A stretch of 35,216 nt of DNA, taken from Patescibacteria group bacterium. Its GTDB lineage: Bacteria; Patescibacteriota; Minisyncoccia; Minisyncoccales; Staskawiczbacteraceae. The notes beneath the pieces are model-generated. The model worked only from the letters and a program-made list of their open reading frames with translations, did no database searches and was not told where the DNA came from. Positions within the stretch are counted from its first letter, which is position 1, and each line of letters opens with the position of its first letter. The DNA is taken from positions 113,558 to 148,773 of the forward strand of contig JAHJTG010000005.1 in NCBI GenBank assembly GCA_018829965.1, read 5' to 3'. Shown piece after piece: positions 8,241 through 16,946 of this stretch. The translations under genes and the position numbers were made by a program.

Positions 8241-11186
8241 TTAACAGGGGTGAATCTTTTTTATTATTAATAATAGTTTTTGCCCACTGATTATAATTTC
8301 TTTTTCCAAGTAAGAATTGTCACCCCTTTCAACGCCATAACTTATATTTTTAGATTTAGTCTCAGTTAAAATAAACTCTTTATTTTTATTTATAATCTCA
8401 ACCAAAGATTTGTCACCTGAAATATAAATAGAGATTTTATCTTCTGGTTTCAATCCCTGCTTTTTTCTCATTTCCTGGATCTGCCTGATTATCTCTCTCA
8501 ATGCGCCCTCTTGCCTTAATTCGTCTGTTAATTCAGTGTTCAATTCTACCTCCTTTCCAATTTTATCACTAAAAACAATCTCCCTTACATTCACTTCATC
8601 TTTTATTAAACCCAAAAAGTCCTCTTCGTTTTTTAATTCCTTATTCTTAATTCTTAATTCTTTCAATGGCTGACGGACTTTAATCCCAAGCATCGTTCTT
8701 TCAGCAAGCGCTAAATTGACAATTGCTCTTACTTTTTCCATCTTTTCTTCTAATTTTTTATCTATCTGTTTTTTATTCACTTTCGGCCAATCATTCAAAT
8801 GCACTGATTCCGGCATTCTTTCTGTTTTTAAGTTTCGGTAAATCTCCTCTGCAAAAAACGGCATTATCGGAGCGATAAGTTTCATTAAAGTTAGAAGCGA
8901 AAAATAAAGTGTTTTAATAACATTATCTCTATCCGCTTGCCCTGAGCTTGCCGAAGGGTGGAATCTTTTTCTTGACCGCCTTAAATACCATATTGATAAA
9001 TCATTTATAAAAAAATCTTCAATTGCAATAACTGCAGTTGCGGGGTTATATTCTGCGAAATTTTTATCAACTTTATCAATTAAATTATTCAGTTTTGAAA
9101 CAATCCATTTGTCTAATATATTTTCCGGCTTTAATTTATCTTTTCTCGGAAACTCTTCTTTTTTTACATAAGTAGTTAGAAAAGTGAAGACATTGTAAAG
9201 AGTTAGCAGTTTTCTCTTCACTTCTTCTAAGGCAGGATAGCCGAATCTTAAATTATCTGCCGGATTCTGCTTCGTATACATCCAGCGCATCGGGTCTGCA
9301 CCAACTTTTTCTACAGCATCATTGAACCAAATAGCATTTCCTTTTGACTTATGCATTTCTTCGTCTTTTTCGTCGTGGACTGAAGCAAAACCAAAAATTG
9401 TTTTTACAGGAGATACGCCCTCTAAAACCGTGCTCATTACAATAATTGAATAAAACCAGTTTTTGAATTGGCCAGGAAATGATTCGCAAACCAATTCGGC
9501 CGGAAACCACTTTTTCCAATATTTACGGTTATTATTATAATTCATTGTTGAAAAAGGAACTATTCCTGCGTCCAGCCAGGGATTTCCCACATCAGGAATG
9601 CGAGAAATGATTTCTTTGCATTTTGAACATTTAATTTTGACGCTATCAACCCAGGGACGATGAGGAGAATTCCCTTCTCCGCCTGAGGCGGATCCGCATT
9701 TAGCGGAAAACTCATCCCAGCCGCTAACCGCTCTCTTTTTAAGCTCTTCCTTTGAGCCAATCACATCAAAATTACCGCATTTACATTCATAAATAGGCAA
9801 AGCTAAGCCCCAATATCTTTTTTTAGAAATAAGCCAATCGTGCATGTTCTTTAGCCAATCCAGTTCCCTATCTAAGCCAAACCCAGGAATCCATTTTATT
9901 TTCTTTGCAACTTCCATCAAAGGCTTCCTCAATTTCTCCATTGAAATATACCATTCGTCTACCACTCTCCAGACTAATTCTGTTTTGCATCTCCAACAAG
10001 TCGGGTAGCGATGGGTATATTTTTCGGTTTTAAATAAAAACTCGCCGTTTTTATAGGTCTTCAGACAGTCAAAAATTATTTCCGGGTTTGTTTTTGCATT
10101 CTGACCTGAAAAATTATCCATACCGCTTAAATAAACAGCACTCTCGTCAATTACATCAATCACTGGCAATTTTTCTTTTTGGCCTATCTTAAAGTCTTCT
10201 TCTCCGGCGCCCGGAGCAATATGGACAATACCAGTTCCTTCTTCTGCTGTTACTAAATCTTTATCTAAGACAACAGTGTGAAATGTTTTCGGATTTTCTT
10301 CCTTTGCATTTTTTACTCTTGGCAGATTATCAAATGGGCCTTCGTATTTTAACCCTCCTAAGTCTTTCCCTTTATATGTTTCTTTTGCAATAAAATTCTT
10401 GCCTAATATTTTTTCTGCTAAAGATTTTAATAAAATCAACTCTCCCCCATTAACCTCAAAAACTCCGTATTCAAAATCAGGATTTATAGCTAAAGCAACA
10501 TTTGCCGGAACAGTCCAAGGAGTAGTAGTCCAAACTAGAAAGTTTGCTCCTTTAAATTTTCCATCTAAAATCGGCAATTTTAAATATATTGCCTCGTGAG
10601 TGATTTCCTTATACTCTTCAGTTAAAATTTCGTGTTGAGAGAGAGCAGTCCCGCAACGAGGGCACCAAGGCACAGAATCTCTTCCTTTATACAGATATCC
10701 TTTTTCATGGCATTTTTTCAAAAAACCCCAAATCGTATAATTATTCTCATCGGACATTGTATAGTAAGAATTATCCCAATCCATCCATTGGCCTAATCTA
10801 ATTGATTGTTGAGTTTGCATAGCAGAATATTTCTTCACCCTTTCTTTGCATTTCTCAACGAACTTATCAATCCCATATTTTTCAATATCTTTTTTAGTTT
10901 TGAACCCTAACTCTTTTTCAACTTCAACCTCAACCCATAAACCTTGGCAATCAAAACCATTCTGATAACGTTGGTCAAAACCCTGCATCGCATTATATCT
11001 TTGGAACACATCTTTATATGTTCTACCCCAAGCATGATGCACACCCATAGGATTATTGGCAGTAATCGGGCCATCTAAAAACGACCAACGGTCTTTCCCT
11101 TGGTTTTTAGCGCGAAGCTTCTTAAAAATATCGTTATCTTCCCAAAATTTTAGTATTTTATTTTCTATTTCCGGAAAATTAAGCAT
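8241..11186 (-). CDS. ileS: isoleucine--tRNA ligase
   Basis: 981 aa; LDGPITANNPMGVHHAWGR, LVWTTTPWTVPANVALAINP, KSKGNAIWFND, anticodon-binding C-terminus. Confidence 0.95.
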   Translation of the reverse strand: MLNFPEIENKILKFWEDNDIFKKLRAKNQGKDRWSFLDGPITANNPMGVHHAWGRTYKDVFQRYNAMQGFDQRYQNGFDCQGLWVEVEVEKELGFKTKKDIEKYGIDKFVEKCKERVKKYSAMQTQQSIRLGQWMDWDNSYYTMSDENNYTIWGFLKKCHEKGYLYKGRDSVPWCPRCGTALSQHEILTEEYKEITHEAIYLKLPILDGKFKGANFLVWTTTPWTVPANVALAINPDFEYGVFEVNGGELILLKSLAEKILGKNFIAKETYKGKDLGGLKYEGPFDNLPRVKNAKEENPKTFHTVVLDKDLVTAEEGTGIVHIAPGAGEEDFKIGQKEKLPVIDVIDESAVYLSGMDNFSGQNAKTNPEIIFDCLKTYKNGEFLFKTEKYTHRYPTCWRCKTELVWRVVDEWYISMEKLRKPLMEVAKKIKWIPGFGLDRELDWLKNMHDWLISKKRYWGLALPIYECKCGNFDVIGSKEELKKRAVSGWDEFSAKCGSASGGEGNSPHRPWVDSVKIKCSKCKEIISRIPDVGNPWLDAGIVPFSTMNYNNNRKYWKKWFPAELVCESFPGQFKNWFYSIIVMSTVLEGVSPVKTIFGFASVHDEKDEEMHKSKGNAIWFNDAVEKVGADPMRWMYTKQNPADNLRFGYPALEEVKRKLLTLYNVFTFLTTYVKKEEFPRKDKLKPENILDKWIVSKLNNLIDKVDKNFAEYNPATAVIAIEDFFINDLSIWYLRRSRKRFHPSASSGQADRDNVIKTLYFSLLTLMKLIAPIMPFFAEEIYRNLKTERMPESVHLNDWPKVNKKQIDKKLEEKMEKVRAIVNLALAERTMLGIKVRQPLKELRIKNKELKNEEDFLGLIKDEVNVREIVFSDKIGKEVELNTELTDELRQEGALREIIRQIQEMRKKQGLKPEDKISIYISGDKSLVEIINKNKEFILTETKSKNISYGVERGDNSYLEKEIIISGQKLLLIIKKIHPC
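8932..8959. repeat. dispersed repeat inserted in ileS (encodes HPSASSGQAD)
   Basis: CCGCTTGCCCTGAGCTTGCCGAAGGG; interrupts a conserved region RRSRKRF..DRDNVIKTLYFSLLTL. Confidence 0.75.
9678..9707. repeat. tandem pair of 15-nt palindromes inside ileS (TCCGCCTGAGGCGGA + TCCGCATTTAGCGGA)
   Basis: two exact stem-loops back to back; encode the extra segment SAKCGSASGGEG. Confidence 0.75.
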
Positions 11187-11239
11187 TTTTTAAATATTCT
11201 TAATTCTATCTTAGAAAAACTATTTTTTCAAATAAAAAA

Positions 11240-11261
11240 GCGGGGAGTTATCTCTCTCCGC
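11240..11261 (-). terminator. intrinsic terminator downstream of 11293..11529
   Basis: GCGGGGAG...CTCTCCGC stem, poly-A on + strand (U-tract on - strand). Confidence 0.7.
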
Positions 11262-11292
11262 TTTCTATTGAAAACTCTTTTTTAATATTATC

Positions 11293-11529
11293 CTAAGCGA
11301 TTGCTATTTTTTTCTTCTGCTCAAGCGGCTTAAAAAGATCTTGGAAACCGACATAACTTATGTTGCATACGATATAAAAATCACAAAAAAGAGCAAAAAT
11401 AGCTACAATCATTCGCGAAGGACTTATCCCACCTACTTGCTTACATCCAATAATAAGCCCAATTATCGCAAGAATTGGTATTCCCCAGATAAGCAACAAA
11501 AATAGCAAAATAAGAATTTTATTTTTCAT
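11293..11529 (-). CDS. small hypothetical membrane protein
   Basis: 78 aa, two hydrophobic segments, upstream SD-like GGAG, downstream terminator. Confidence 0.5.
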   Translation of the reverse strand: MKNKILILLFLLLIWGIPILAIIGLIIGCKQVGGISPSRMIVAIFALFCDFYIVCNISYVGFQDLFKPLEQKKKIAIA

Positions 11530-11656
11530 TTCAACTCTCCTATCTATAAACTCATTTCTCTATTATTTTTATTTCAAAAAACTTTTAGTTAATTAGTTAA
11601 ATAGAACAACTATTTAGCCTAATTTTAAACTACTACTTTTTTGGTTTTTTACAATA

Positions 11657-12157
11657 CTAATTTTTTTCCCAAACAAAATATCTTTTTTTAACTGAAGTTG
11701 ATTTGAGGTTTTTAACACAATCTTTATCCGAATTTATAATCAATAAATTACTATCGGCTCGAAAATCAATACCGCAAGGAACAATTTCTGGCAAATTATA
11801 AACCTTACCATTAGTTGCATCCATCACTAATCCTTTTTCACAATTTTTCCCACAGTTCCAAAGCGCTAAAAAATAGCTTCCGGCAAAATTAACTCCTTTT
11901 TCAATTGCTTTTTTTATCTGTCCCCTAAACTCTCTTGCATTTTCATTGCTAAAATAATCAATCGGCGCTATTTCTCCTGTAAATTTTTCCGGAGATAAAT
12001 AGTCTCCAAAAGTTGGAACCTTATTTGCTATAAAATTTCCCTCAATTTTTAGAAACTTCTCTACCCAAAAATACTGATAAGCAATGGCTCCGCCAACTGC
12101 AATTATCGACCAAGCGATAATAATAACTATTCCTAATAAAGTTGGTATTTTTTTCAT
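11657..12157 (-). CDS. hypothetical membrane-anchored extracytoplasmic protein
   Basis: 166 aa, N-terminal TM, Cys pairs (NCGKNCEKG). Confidence 0.55.
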   Translation of the reverse strand: MKKIPTLLGIVIIIAWSIIAVGGAIAYQYFWVEKFLKIEGNFIANKVPTFGDYLSPEKFTGEIAPIDYFSNENAREFRGQIKKAIEKGVNFAGSYFLALWNCGKNCEKGLVMDATNGKVYNLPEIVPCGIDFRADSNLLIINSDKDCVKNLKSTSVKKRYFVWEKN

Positions 12158-12355
12158 AATTATGAGTGAGCAAAGAATGAGAATTTATAATTATAAGCGA
12201 GGGAGGAATGAAAGCTTGTTTTCATTTTGACCGAGTGCAATAATTATATTAAATATTATCATTCCGACCGAGCGATTAATTATATAGATAATAAATTATC
12301 TCTATATTTTTATAACTATTTTTTAATTTTACCATATTCTATTCTTTCTTCAACT

Positions 12356-13975
12356 CTACATCTTCTCTGGAGAAGAAACGCCCATCAAACTTAAAGTGTT
12401 TTTTAAAACAATTCTAGTCGCTAAAATTAAAGACAAACGCGCTTGAGTTAGCTTTTTCTTTTCTCCTATCACTCGGCACTTTTCGTAAAATCGATGAAAT
12501 GCATCGGCTAAATCAGTAGCATATTGTGGCAATCTCTGTACTTGATAATCTTCTGCAATTTCTTGAATGATTTCCGGAAACCTAATCAATTGCTTAATAA
12601 GATTTAATTCTGCAGAATTAGTTAATAACCTATAATCCGGACCAATAAATATCGATGGTTTTTTCTTTTTTAAAATACTGGATATCCGAGCATACGCATA
12701 TTGTATATAATATACCGGATTTTTCTGCGACTGCTCTTTTGCCAAATCTAAATCAAAGTTCAAATGCGTATCCGCTCCTCTTATTAAAAAGAAGAATCTG
12801 GCGACGTCTAAACTGACCTCATCTAACAATTCGTCTAATGTGACGTAATCGCCGGCTCTTTTCGACATTTTGACTTCTTCACCATCTTTAAAGAGCTTAA
12901 CCATCTGCTCCACGATTACATCTATGTTTTCTTTTTTAAAATTCAATGTATGCGCCATTGCCCTCAACCGCGCAATGTATCCGTAATGGTCTGCTCCAAC
13001 AAATAATACTATTTTTTCAAAACCTCTAGAAACCTTGTTTTTTAAATAAGCGATATCCGACGCGAAATAAGTTCTAATGCCGTCTTTCCTAACTAAAACC
13101 CGGTCTTTATCATCGCCGAGATCCTTTGATTTAAACCATACTGCTCCCTCGCTTTTATAAGTAAAACCTCTTTTTGTAAGGTCATCTATTGCTTTATCAA
13201 CTTCTTTGCTATTATATAGGCTCTTTTCTGAAAACCAGATATCGAAATTGATTCCTATTCTTTTCACTGCCGGCTTTATCATCTTCTTCAATATAACCTC
13301 CACCGCCGCCTCTCCGACTTTTTCCGGGTCTGTTTTTTTATTTTTTTTCCTTAATTCATCAATATATTCTCCTATATAAACTGCTTCGCTGTCCCCCAGA
13401 ATTGAATGCCCTAATTTTATAATCTGATTGCCCCTGTCGTTGATATAGTATTCTTTTGTTACACTATAACCTGCTTTGATTAAAACATTTGATAGAACAT
13501 CTCCGCAAAAACCACCCCTGCCATTACCTAAGGTTAATGGGCCTGTTGGATTGGCAGAGATAAATTCAACGTTCACCTTCTCGCCATCTCCTATCTCCAA
13601 ATTACCAAATCTATCTTTTTGTCTTATAATTTCTTTAATTTGATTTTGCAGATATTCTTCTTTTAAAAAGAAATTCATAAATCCGGCATTAGCTACTTCA
13701 ATTTTTTCAAAAATATAATTAAAATCCTTATCATTTTTTATTTTTTCAATTAGTAGGTCTGTTATTTCTTTTGTTTCCTCTTTTACTATTTTTACTTTAA
13801 TTTTTTTTCTCAATTCAAAAATTATATTTGTACTATAGTCTCCGTGTCCTTTTATTATTGGTTTTACATTATTAAAAATAAAAACTTCTGGGAGCTCGAA
13901 TTCCGGAAATTTTTTCTCTTCTTGTAAGTCTTTAATTGCTCTTTCAACTAATTTTTGAATTTCTTCTTTTATCAT
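12356..13975 (-). CDS. argS: arginine--tRNA ligase (degenerate HIGH motif: TLGN)
   Basis: SANPTGPLTLGNGRGG, VEQMVKLFKDGEEVKMSKRAGDYVTLDEL, C-terminal DALR-like domain. Confidence 0.93.
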   Translation of the reverse strand: MIKEEIQKLVERAIKDLQEEKKFPEFELPEVFIFNNVKPIIKGHGDYSTNIIFELRKKIKVKIVKEETKEITDLLIEKIKNDKDFNYIFEKIEVANAGFMNFFLKEEYLQNQIKEIIRQKDRFGNLEIGDGEKVNVEFISANPTGPLTLGNGRGGFCGDVLSNVLIKAGYSVTKEYYINDRGNQIIKLGHSILGDSEAVYIGEYIDELRKKNKKTDPEKVGEAAVEVILKKMIKPAVKRIGINFDIWFSEKSLYNSKEVDKAIDDLTKRGFTYKSEGAVWFKSKDLGDDKDRVLVRKDGIRTYFASDIAYLKNKVSRGFEKIVLFVGADHYGYIARLRAMAHTLNFKKENIDVIVEQMVKLFKDGEEVKMSKRAGDYVTLDELLDEVSLDVARFFFLIRGADTHLNFDLDLAKEQSQKNPVYYIQYAYARISSILKKKKPSIFIGPDYRLLTNSAELNLIKQLIRFPEIIQEIAEDYQVQRLPQYATDLADAFHRFYEKCRVIGEKKKLTQARLSLILATRIVLKNTLSLMGVSSPEKM

Positions 13976-14032
13976 TAACTTATTTTACCCTTATATTAGG
14001 AATTTTCCAAATTTTTATGATATTATAAACTA

Positions 14033-14479
14033 ATGAAGATATTCACGAAAAACAAAAAAGCGAGCTTTGACTATAGTATCCTGGAAAAAATGGAGGCTGG
14101 GATGATTTTGATCGGGCAAGAGGTAAAATCTATAAGACTAGGCAGAATGAGCTTAGAAGGCTCTTATGTCGTGTTAAAAGGCAGAGAGCCTTATCTGATA
14201 GGAGCAAAAATACCTGCCTACCAGCCAAAGAATGCGCCCGATGGTTATGATGTTGAAAAATCAAGAAAGCTTCTTTTAAATAAGAAAGAAATCAGTTATT
14301 TACTCGGAAAAGCTAAGCAAAAAGGCTTGACCTTAGTGCCCTTGAAAGTATATAGTAATGGTGCTAAGATAAAACTCGAATTCGGGATAGCCAAAGGGAA
14401 AAAGAAGTTTGATAAGCGGGAAAATATTAAAAAAAGAGAAGTTGACCGGGAAATTGCCAGAGAATTCGGGAGAATTTAA
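14033..14479 (+). CDS. smpB: SsrA-binding protein SmpB
   Basis: KKASFDYSILEKMEAGMILIGQEVKSIRLGRMSLEGSYV...KREVDREIAREFGRI. Confidence 0.95.
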   Translation: MKIFTKNKKASFDYSILEKMEAGMILIGQEVKSIRLGRMSLEGSYVVLKGREPYLIGAKIPAYQPKNAPDGYDVEKSRKLLLNKKEISYLLGKAKQKGLTLVPLKVYSNGAKIKLEFGIAKGKKKFDKRENIKKREVDREIAREFGRI

Positions 14480-14504
14480 TGCGCCCCGCTAAGCGGGGTA
14501 TAGA

Positions 14505-14925
14505 GGGGATGCAAGCTTCGATAAAAGATCTTTCACAAAATAAGCAAACCGAGTATTCTTAAACCTCGTAAAACTTTAAGAGACAAAATAAGTGTCAACT
14601 TATTTAAACAACCAGCGTTAGCATACGTTTAACGCTCATCCTTCCTGCCAACTCCTAATAGGCAGAATAGCCCTATGCTTAAACCTATTTTGCAAAAGTT
14701 TAAGACGGGCCCGTTCAGAATTTTTTAAAAAATTCTAAATAGGGGGTGTCACATATTAGGATATGTGATTTTCCGCCTTAGAAAATCATCGAAAAAATTC
14801 AAGGCTAAGGATATATAAGATTTTTGTCTATTCTTTATCTAATATCCAAGAACTAAAATAGACTACGTTTGTAGAATTATTTTGTAAAAACTTTTAGACG
14901 CGGTTTCAATACCGCCATCTCCACC
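14505..14925 (+). ncRNA. ssrA: transfer-messenger RNA (tmRNA)
   Basis: acceptor stem GGGGATG (14505-14511) pairs with CATCTCC (14916-14922); T-arm GCGGTTTCAATACCGC; directly follows smpB; candidate tag ORF 14594-14632 GTC AAC TTA TTT AAA CAA CCA GCG TTA GCA TAC GTT TAA; CCA tail not fully encoded. Confidence 0.88.
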
Positions 14926-14933
14926 CTCTTTCG

Positions 14934-14951
14934 CCCCACTAAAGTGGGGCT
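14934..14951. terminator. hairpin GCCCCACTAAAGTGGGGC after tmRNA
   Basis: 7-bp GC-rich stem just downstream of tmRNA 3' end; no strong U-tract. Confidence 0.4.
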
Positions 14952-14980
14952 TCAAAGGGCAAAGCCATTTGGGAAAGAGG

Positions 14981-15004
14981 TCCTTCGAAGCTTTAGCGAA
15001 GGAG
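14981..15004. repeat. palindromic dispersed repeat TCCTTCGAAGCTTTAGCGAAGGAGGA
   Basis: inverted repeat CCTTCG...CGAAGG; same family as 517-555. Confidence 0.55.
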
Positions 15005-15014
15005 GAACAAAAAA

Positions 15015-15254
15015 ATGTTTTACGTTTACATTATAAAAAGCAAAAACTATAATAAACATTATACTAGGATTACGAAAGATTTAAGAAAGCGATTCCGGGC
15101 ACATAATTTTGGACAATCGCCACATACTGCAAAATATAAACCCTATGTTTTAGCTTGGTACTGTTGTTTCTCAAATAAAAATAATGCATATAAATTTGAG
15201 AAATATCTAAAAAGTGGTTCTGGAATCGCTTTCTTAAAAAAACATTTAATATAA
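15015..15254 (+). CDS. GIY-YIG nuclease superfamily protein, degenerate second motif (YTR instead of YIG)
   Basis: MFYVYIIKSKNYNKHYTRITKDLRKRFRAHN...KFEKYLKSGSGIAFLKKHLI. Confidence 0.75.
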   Translation: MFYVYIIKSKNYNKHYTRITKDLRKRFRAHNFGQSPHTAKYKPYVLAWYCCFSNKNNAYKFEKYLKSGSGIAFLKKHLI

Positions 15255-15260
15255 TTTGAT

Positions 15261-15767
15261 TTGTACAATAGAATACCAATAAATAATAATATAAGAGCGA
15301 AAGAAGTACGGGTAGTTGATGAAACAGGTAAACAACTTGGTATAATGCCTCTTTTGGAGGCATTACGCATATCTAAAGAAAGGGGATTAGATTTAATCCA
15401 AGTTACAGAAAAAGTTGAACCGCCTGTCTGTAGAATTGGAGATTTTGGTAAATACCTTTACCAATTGCAAAAGAAAGAAAGAAAAATAAAAACCACTGGT
15501 GGAGAATTAAAAGAAATAAGAGTAAGTTTTAATATTTCTCCTCACGATTTAGAAACCAAAGCAAAGACGGCAGAAAAATTTTTAAGGAATGGAGACAAAA
15601 TCAAAATGTCTATGCTCTTAAAGGGCAGAGAAAAAGCATTGGGCAATTTTGCTAAAGAAAAAATAAGCCAATTCTGTGAAGTCTTGGATAAATTAATACC
15701 AATTAAAATTGAAAGAGATTTAAAAAGAGAACCGCGAGGTTTTACAATGATTATTTCGAAACAATAA
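15261..15767 (+). CDS. infC: translation initiation factor IF-3 (TTG start)
   Basis: NNNIRAKEVRVVDETGKQLGIMPLLEAL...FNISPHDLETKAKTAEKFLRNGDKIKMSMLLKGRE. Confidence 0.95.
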   Translation: MYNRIPINNNIRAKEVRVVDETGKQLGIMPLLEALRISKERGLDLIQVTEKVEPPVCRIGDFGKYLYQLQKKERKIKTTGGELKEIRVSFNISPHDLETKAKTAEKFLRNGDKIKMSMLLKGREKALGNFAKEKISQFCEVLDKLIPIKIERDLKREPRGFTMIISKQ

Positions 15768-15769
15768 CC

Positions 15770-15876
15770 TACGAATTACGAATGTTAACGAATTACGAAT
15801 AAAAAATTCGTAACGAAAAACGCAAATTCGTACAACGGTTTCCGTATATTCGTAATTCGAAAAAATTCGTAATTAG
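15770..15876. repeat. MITE-like element of CGAATTACGAAT repeats with CCTAC...GTAGG inverted ends between infC and rpmI
   Basis: CCTACGAATTACGAATGTTAACGAATTACGAAT ... ATTCGTAATTCGAAAAAATTCGTAATTAGTAGG; related copies at 18726-18760 and 34485-34520. Confidence 0.75.
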
Positions 15877-15886
15877 TAGGAATTTT

Positions 15887-16078
15887 ATGAAAGCCAATCA
15901 AGCAATCTTAAAAAGATTCAAAATAACAAAAAACGGAAAGATATTAAGGAGAAAAACCGGTCAAAATCATTATCGCTCCAAGAAAACCGGCGAACAGAAG
16001 AGAAAGGGCCGCAAGTGGATTTTGGTTTCCAAATGGGAAACAAAAGCAATTAAGAAAATGATAGGGAAGGTGAAATAA
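15887..16078 (+). CDS. rpmI: 50S ribosomal protein L35
   Basis: KANQAILKRFKITKNGKILRRKTGQNHYRSKKT; between infC and rplT. Confidence 0.93.
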   Translation: MKANQAILKRFKITKNGKILRRKTGQNHYRSKKTGEQKRKGRKWILVSKWETKAIKKMIGKVK

Positions 16079-16113
16079 CTTTGAGTTAAATTGCCGAACT
16101 TTATTTTAAATTT

Positions 16114-16470
16114 ATGGTGAGAATAAAACGAGGAACAATTGCAAATAAAAGGAGAAAGAATATCTTAAAAGAGACTAAAGGTTTTCGCTGGGGAAGAAAA
16201 TCAAAATACAAACTAGCTAAAGACGCGATGAAGCATGCTTGGAAATGGAGCTATAGAGATAGAAAGAATAAAAAAAGAGTATTTAGGCAAATCTGGACAA
16301 CTAATATAAACGGCTCTTGTAGAAAATTAGGGATATCTTATAGTAAATTAATCAACGCATTAAAAATAAATAAAATTGAAGTGAACAGAAAGATTTTAGC
16401 CCAATTAGCTCAAGAAAGACCTGATATATTTGAAAAGATTGTGGAGATAGCCAAGAAAAAATATGAATAA
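16114..16470 (+). CDS. rplT: 50S ribosomal protein L20
   Basis: MVRIKRGTIANKRRKNILKETKGFRWGRKSKYKLAKDAMKHAWKWSYRDRKNKKRVFRQIW. Confidence 0.96.
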   Translation: MVRIKRGTIANKRRKNILKETKGFRWGRKSKYKLAKDAMKHAWKWSYRDRKNKKRVFRQIWTTNINGSCRKLGISYSKLINALKINKIEVNRKILAQLAQERPDIFEKIVEIAKKKYE

Positions 16471-16481
16471 AAAATATTTAT

Positions 16482-16946
16482 TCATTCCTTCATTCCAAGA
16501 ATAAATTTATTCGCTCTTGTTAAAACTCCCTGGCTTTTTTTGCGAAACCTATTTTTCCCAAGCCTTTCTATAGCTTTCTCAAAATCTAACCACTCAAATC
16601 CTTTATGCTCGTGGGATATTTTAACATTTTTATTTTTAGACTCGACCAAATAAAAAGCTACTGTTTTAAAAATCTTTTGGCCGCGCATATTCCCTTTGTA
16701 AAAATTTCTTGAGGCAATAAAGGAGAAGCTTTCTTTAGTTTTAAAGCCCGAAATTATTTCTAAATTATCCAATCCTGTCTCTTCTCTCGTCTCCCTCTCC
16801 GCCGCATTAATCTCTTTCTCCTTTTTTTCAATTTCTCCTTTTGGAAAATACCAATAACGTTCATTATGTTTTAAAAGCAGATATTCAATTTTTCCATTTG
16901 GATTGCGGTAAAATACTACCGCTCCAGCTGTTTTTTTGATAGGCAT
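16482..16946 (-). CDS. NUDIX hydrolase (Ap4A hydrolase-like)
   Basis: AGAVVFYRNPNGKIEYLLLKH, NUDIX box GEIEKKEKEINAAERETREETGL. Confidence 0.9.
   Translation of the reverse strand: MPIKKTAGAVVFYRNPNGKIEYLLLKHNERYWYFPKGEIEKKEKEINAAERETREETGLDNLEIISGFKTKESFSFIASRNFYKGNMRGQKIFKTVAFYLVESKNKNVKISHEHKGFEWLDFEKAIERLGKNRFRKKSQGVLTRANKFILGMKE

Noticed and set aside
12160-12310. A/T-rich inverted segments (GAGTGAG...CCGAGCG) upstream of the argS 3' end
   Set aside because: Resembles parts of the 34.97 kb element but arms are too diverged by eye to claim a copy.
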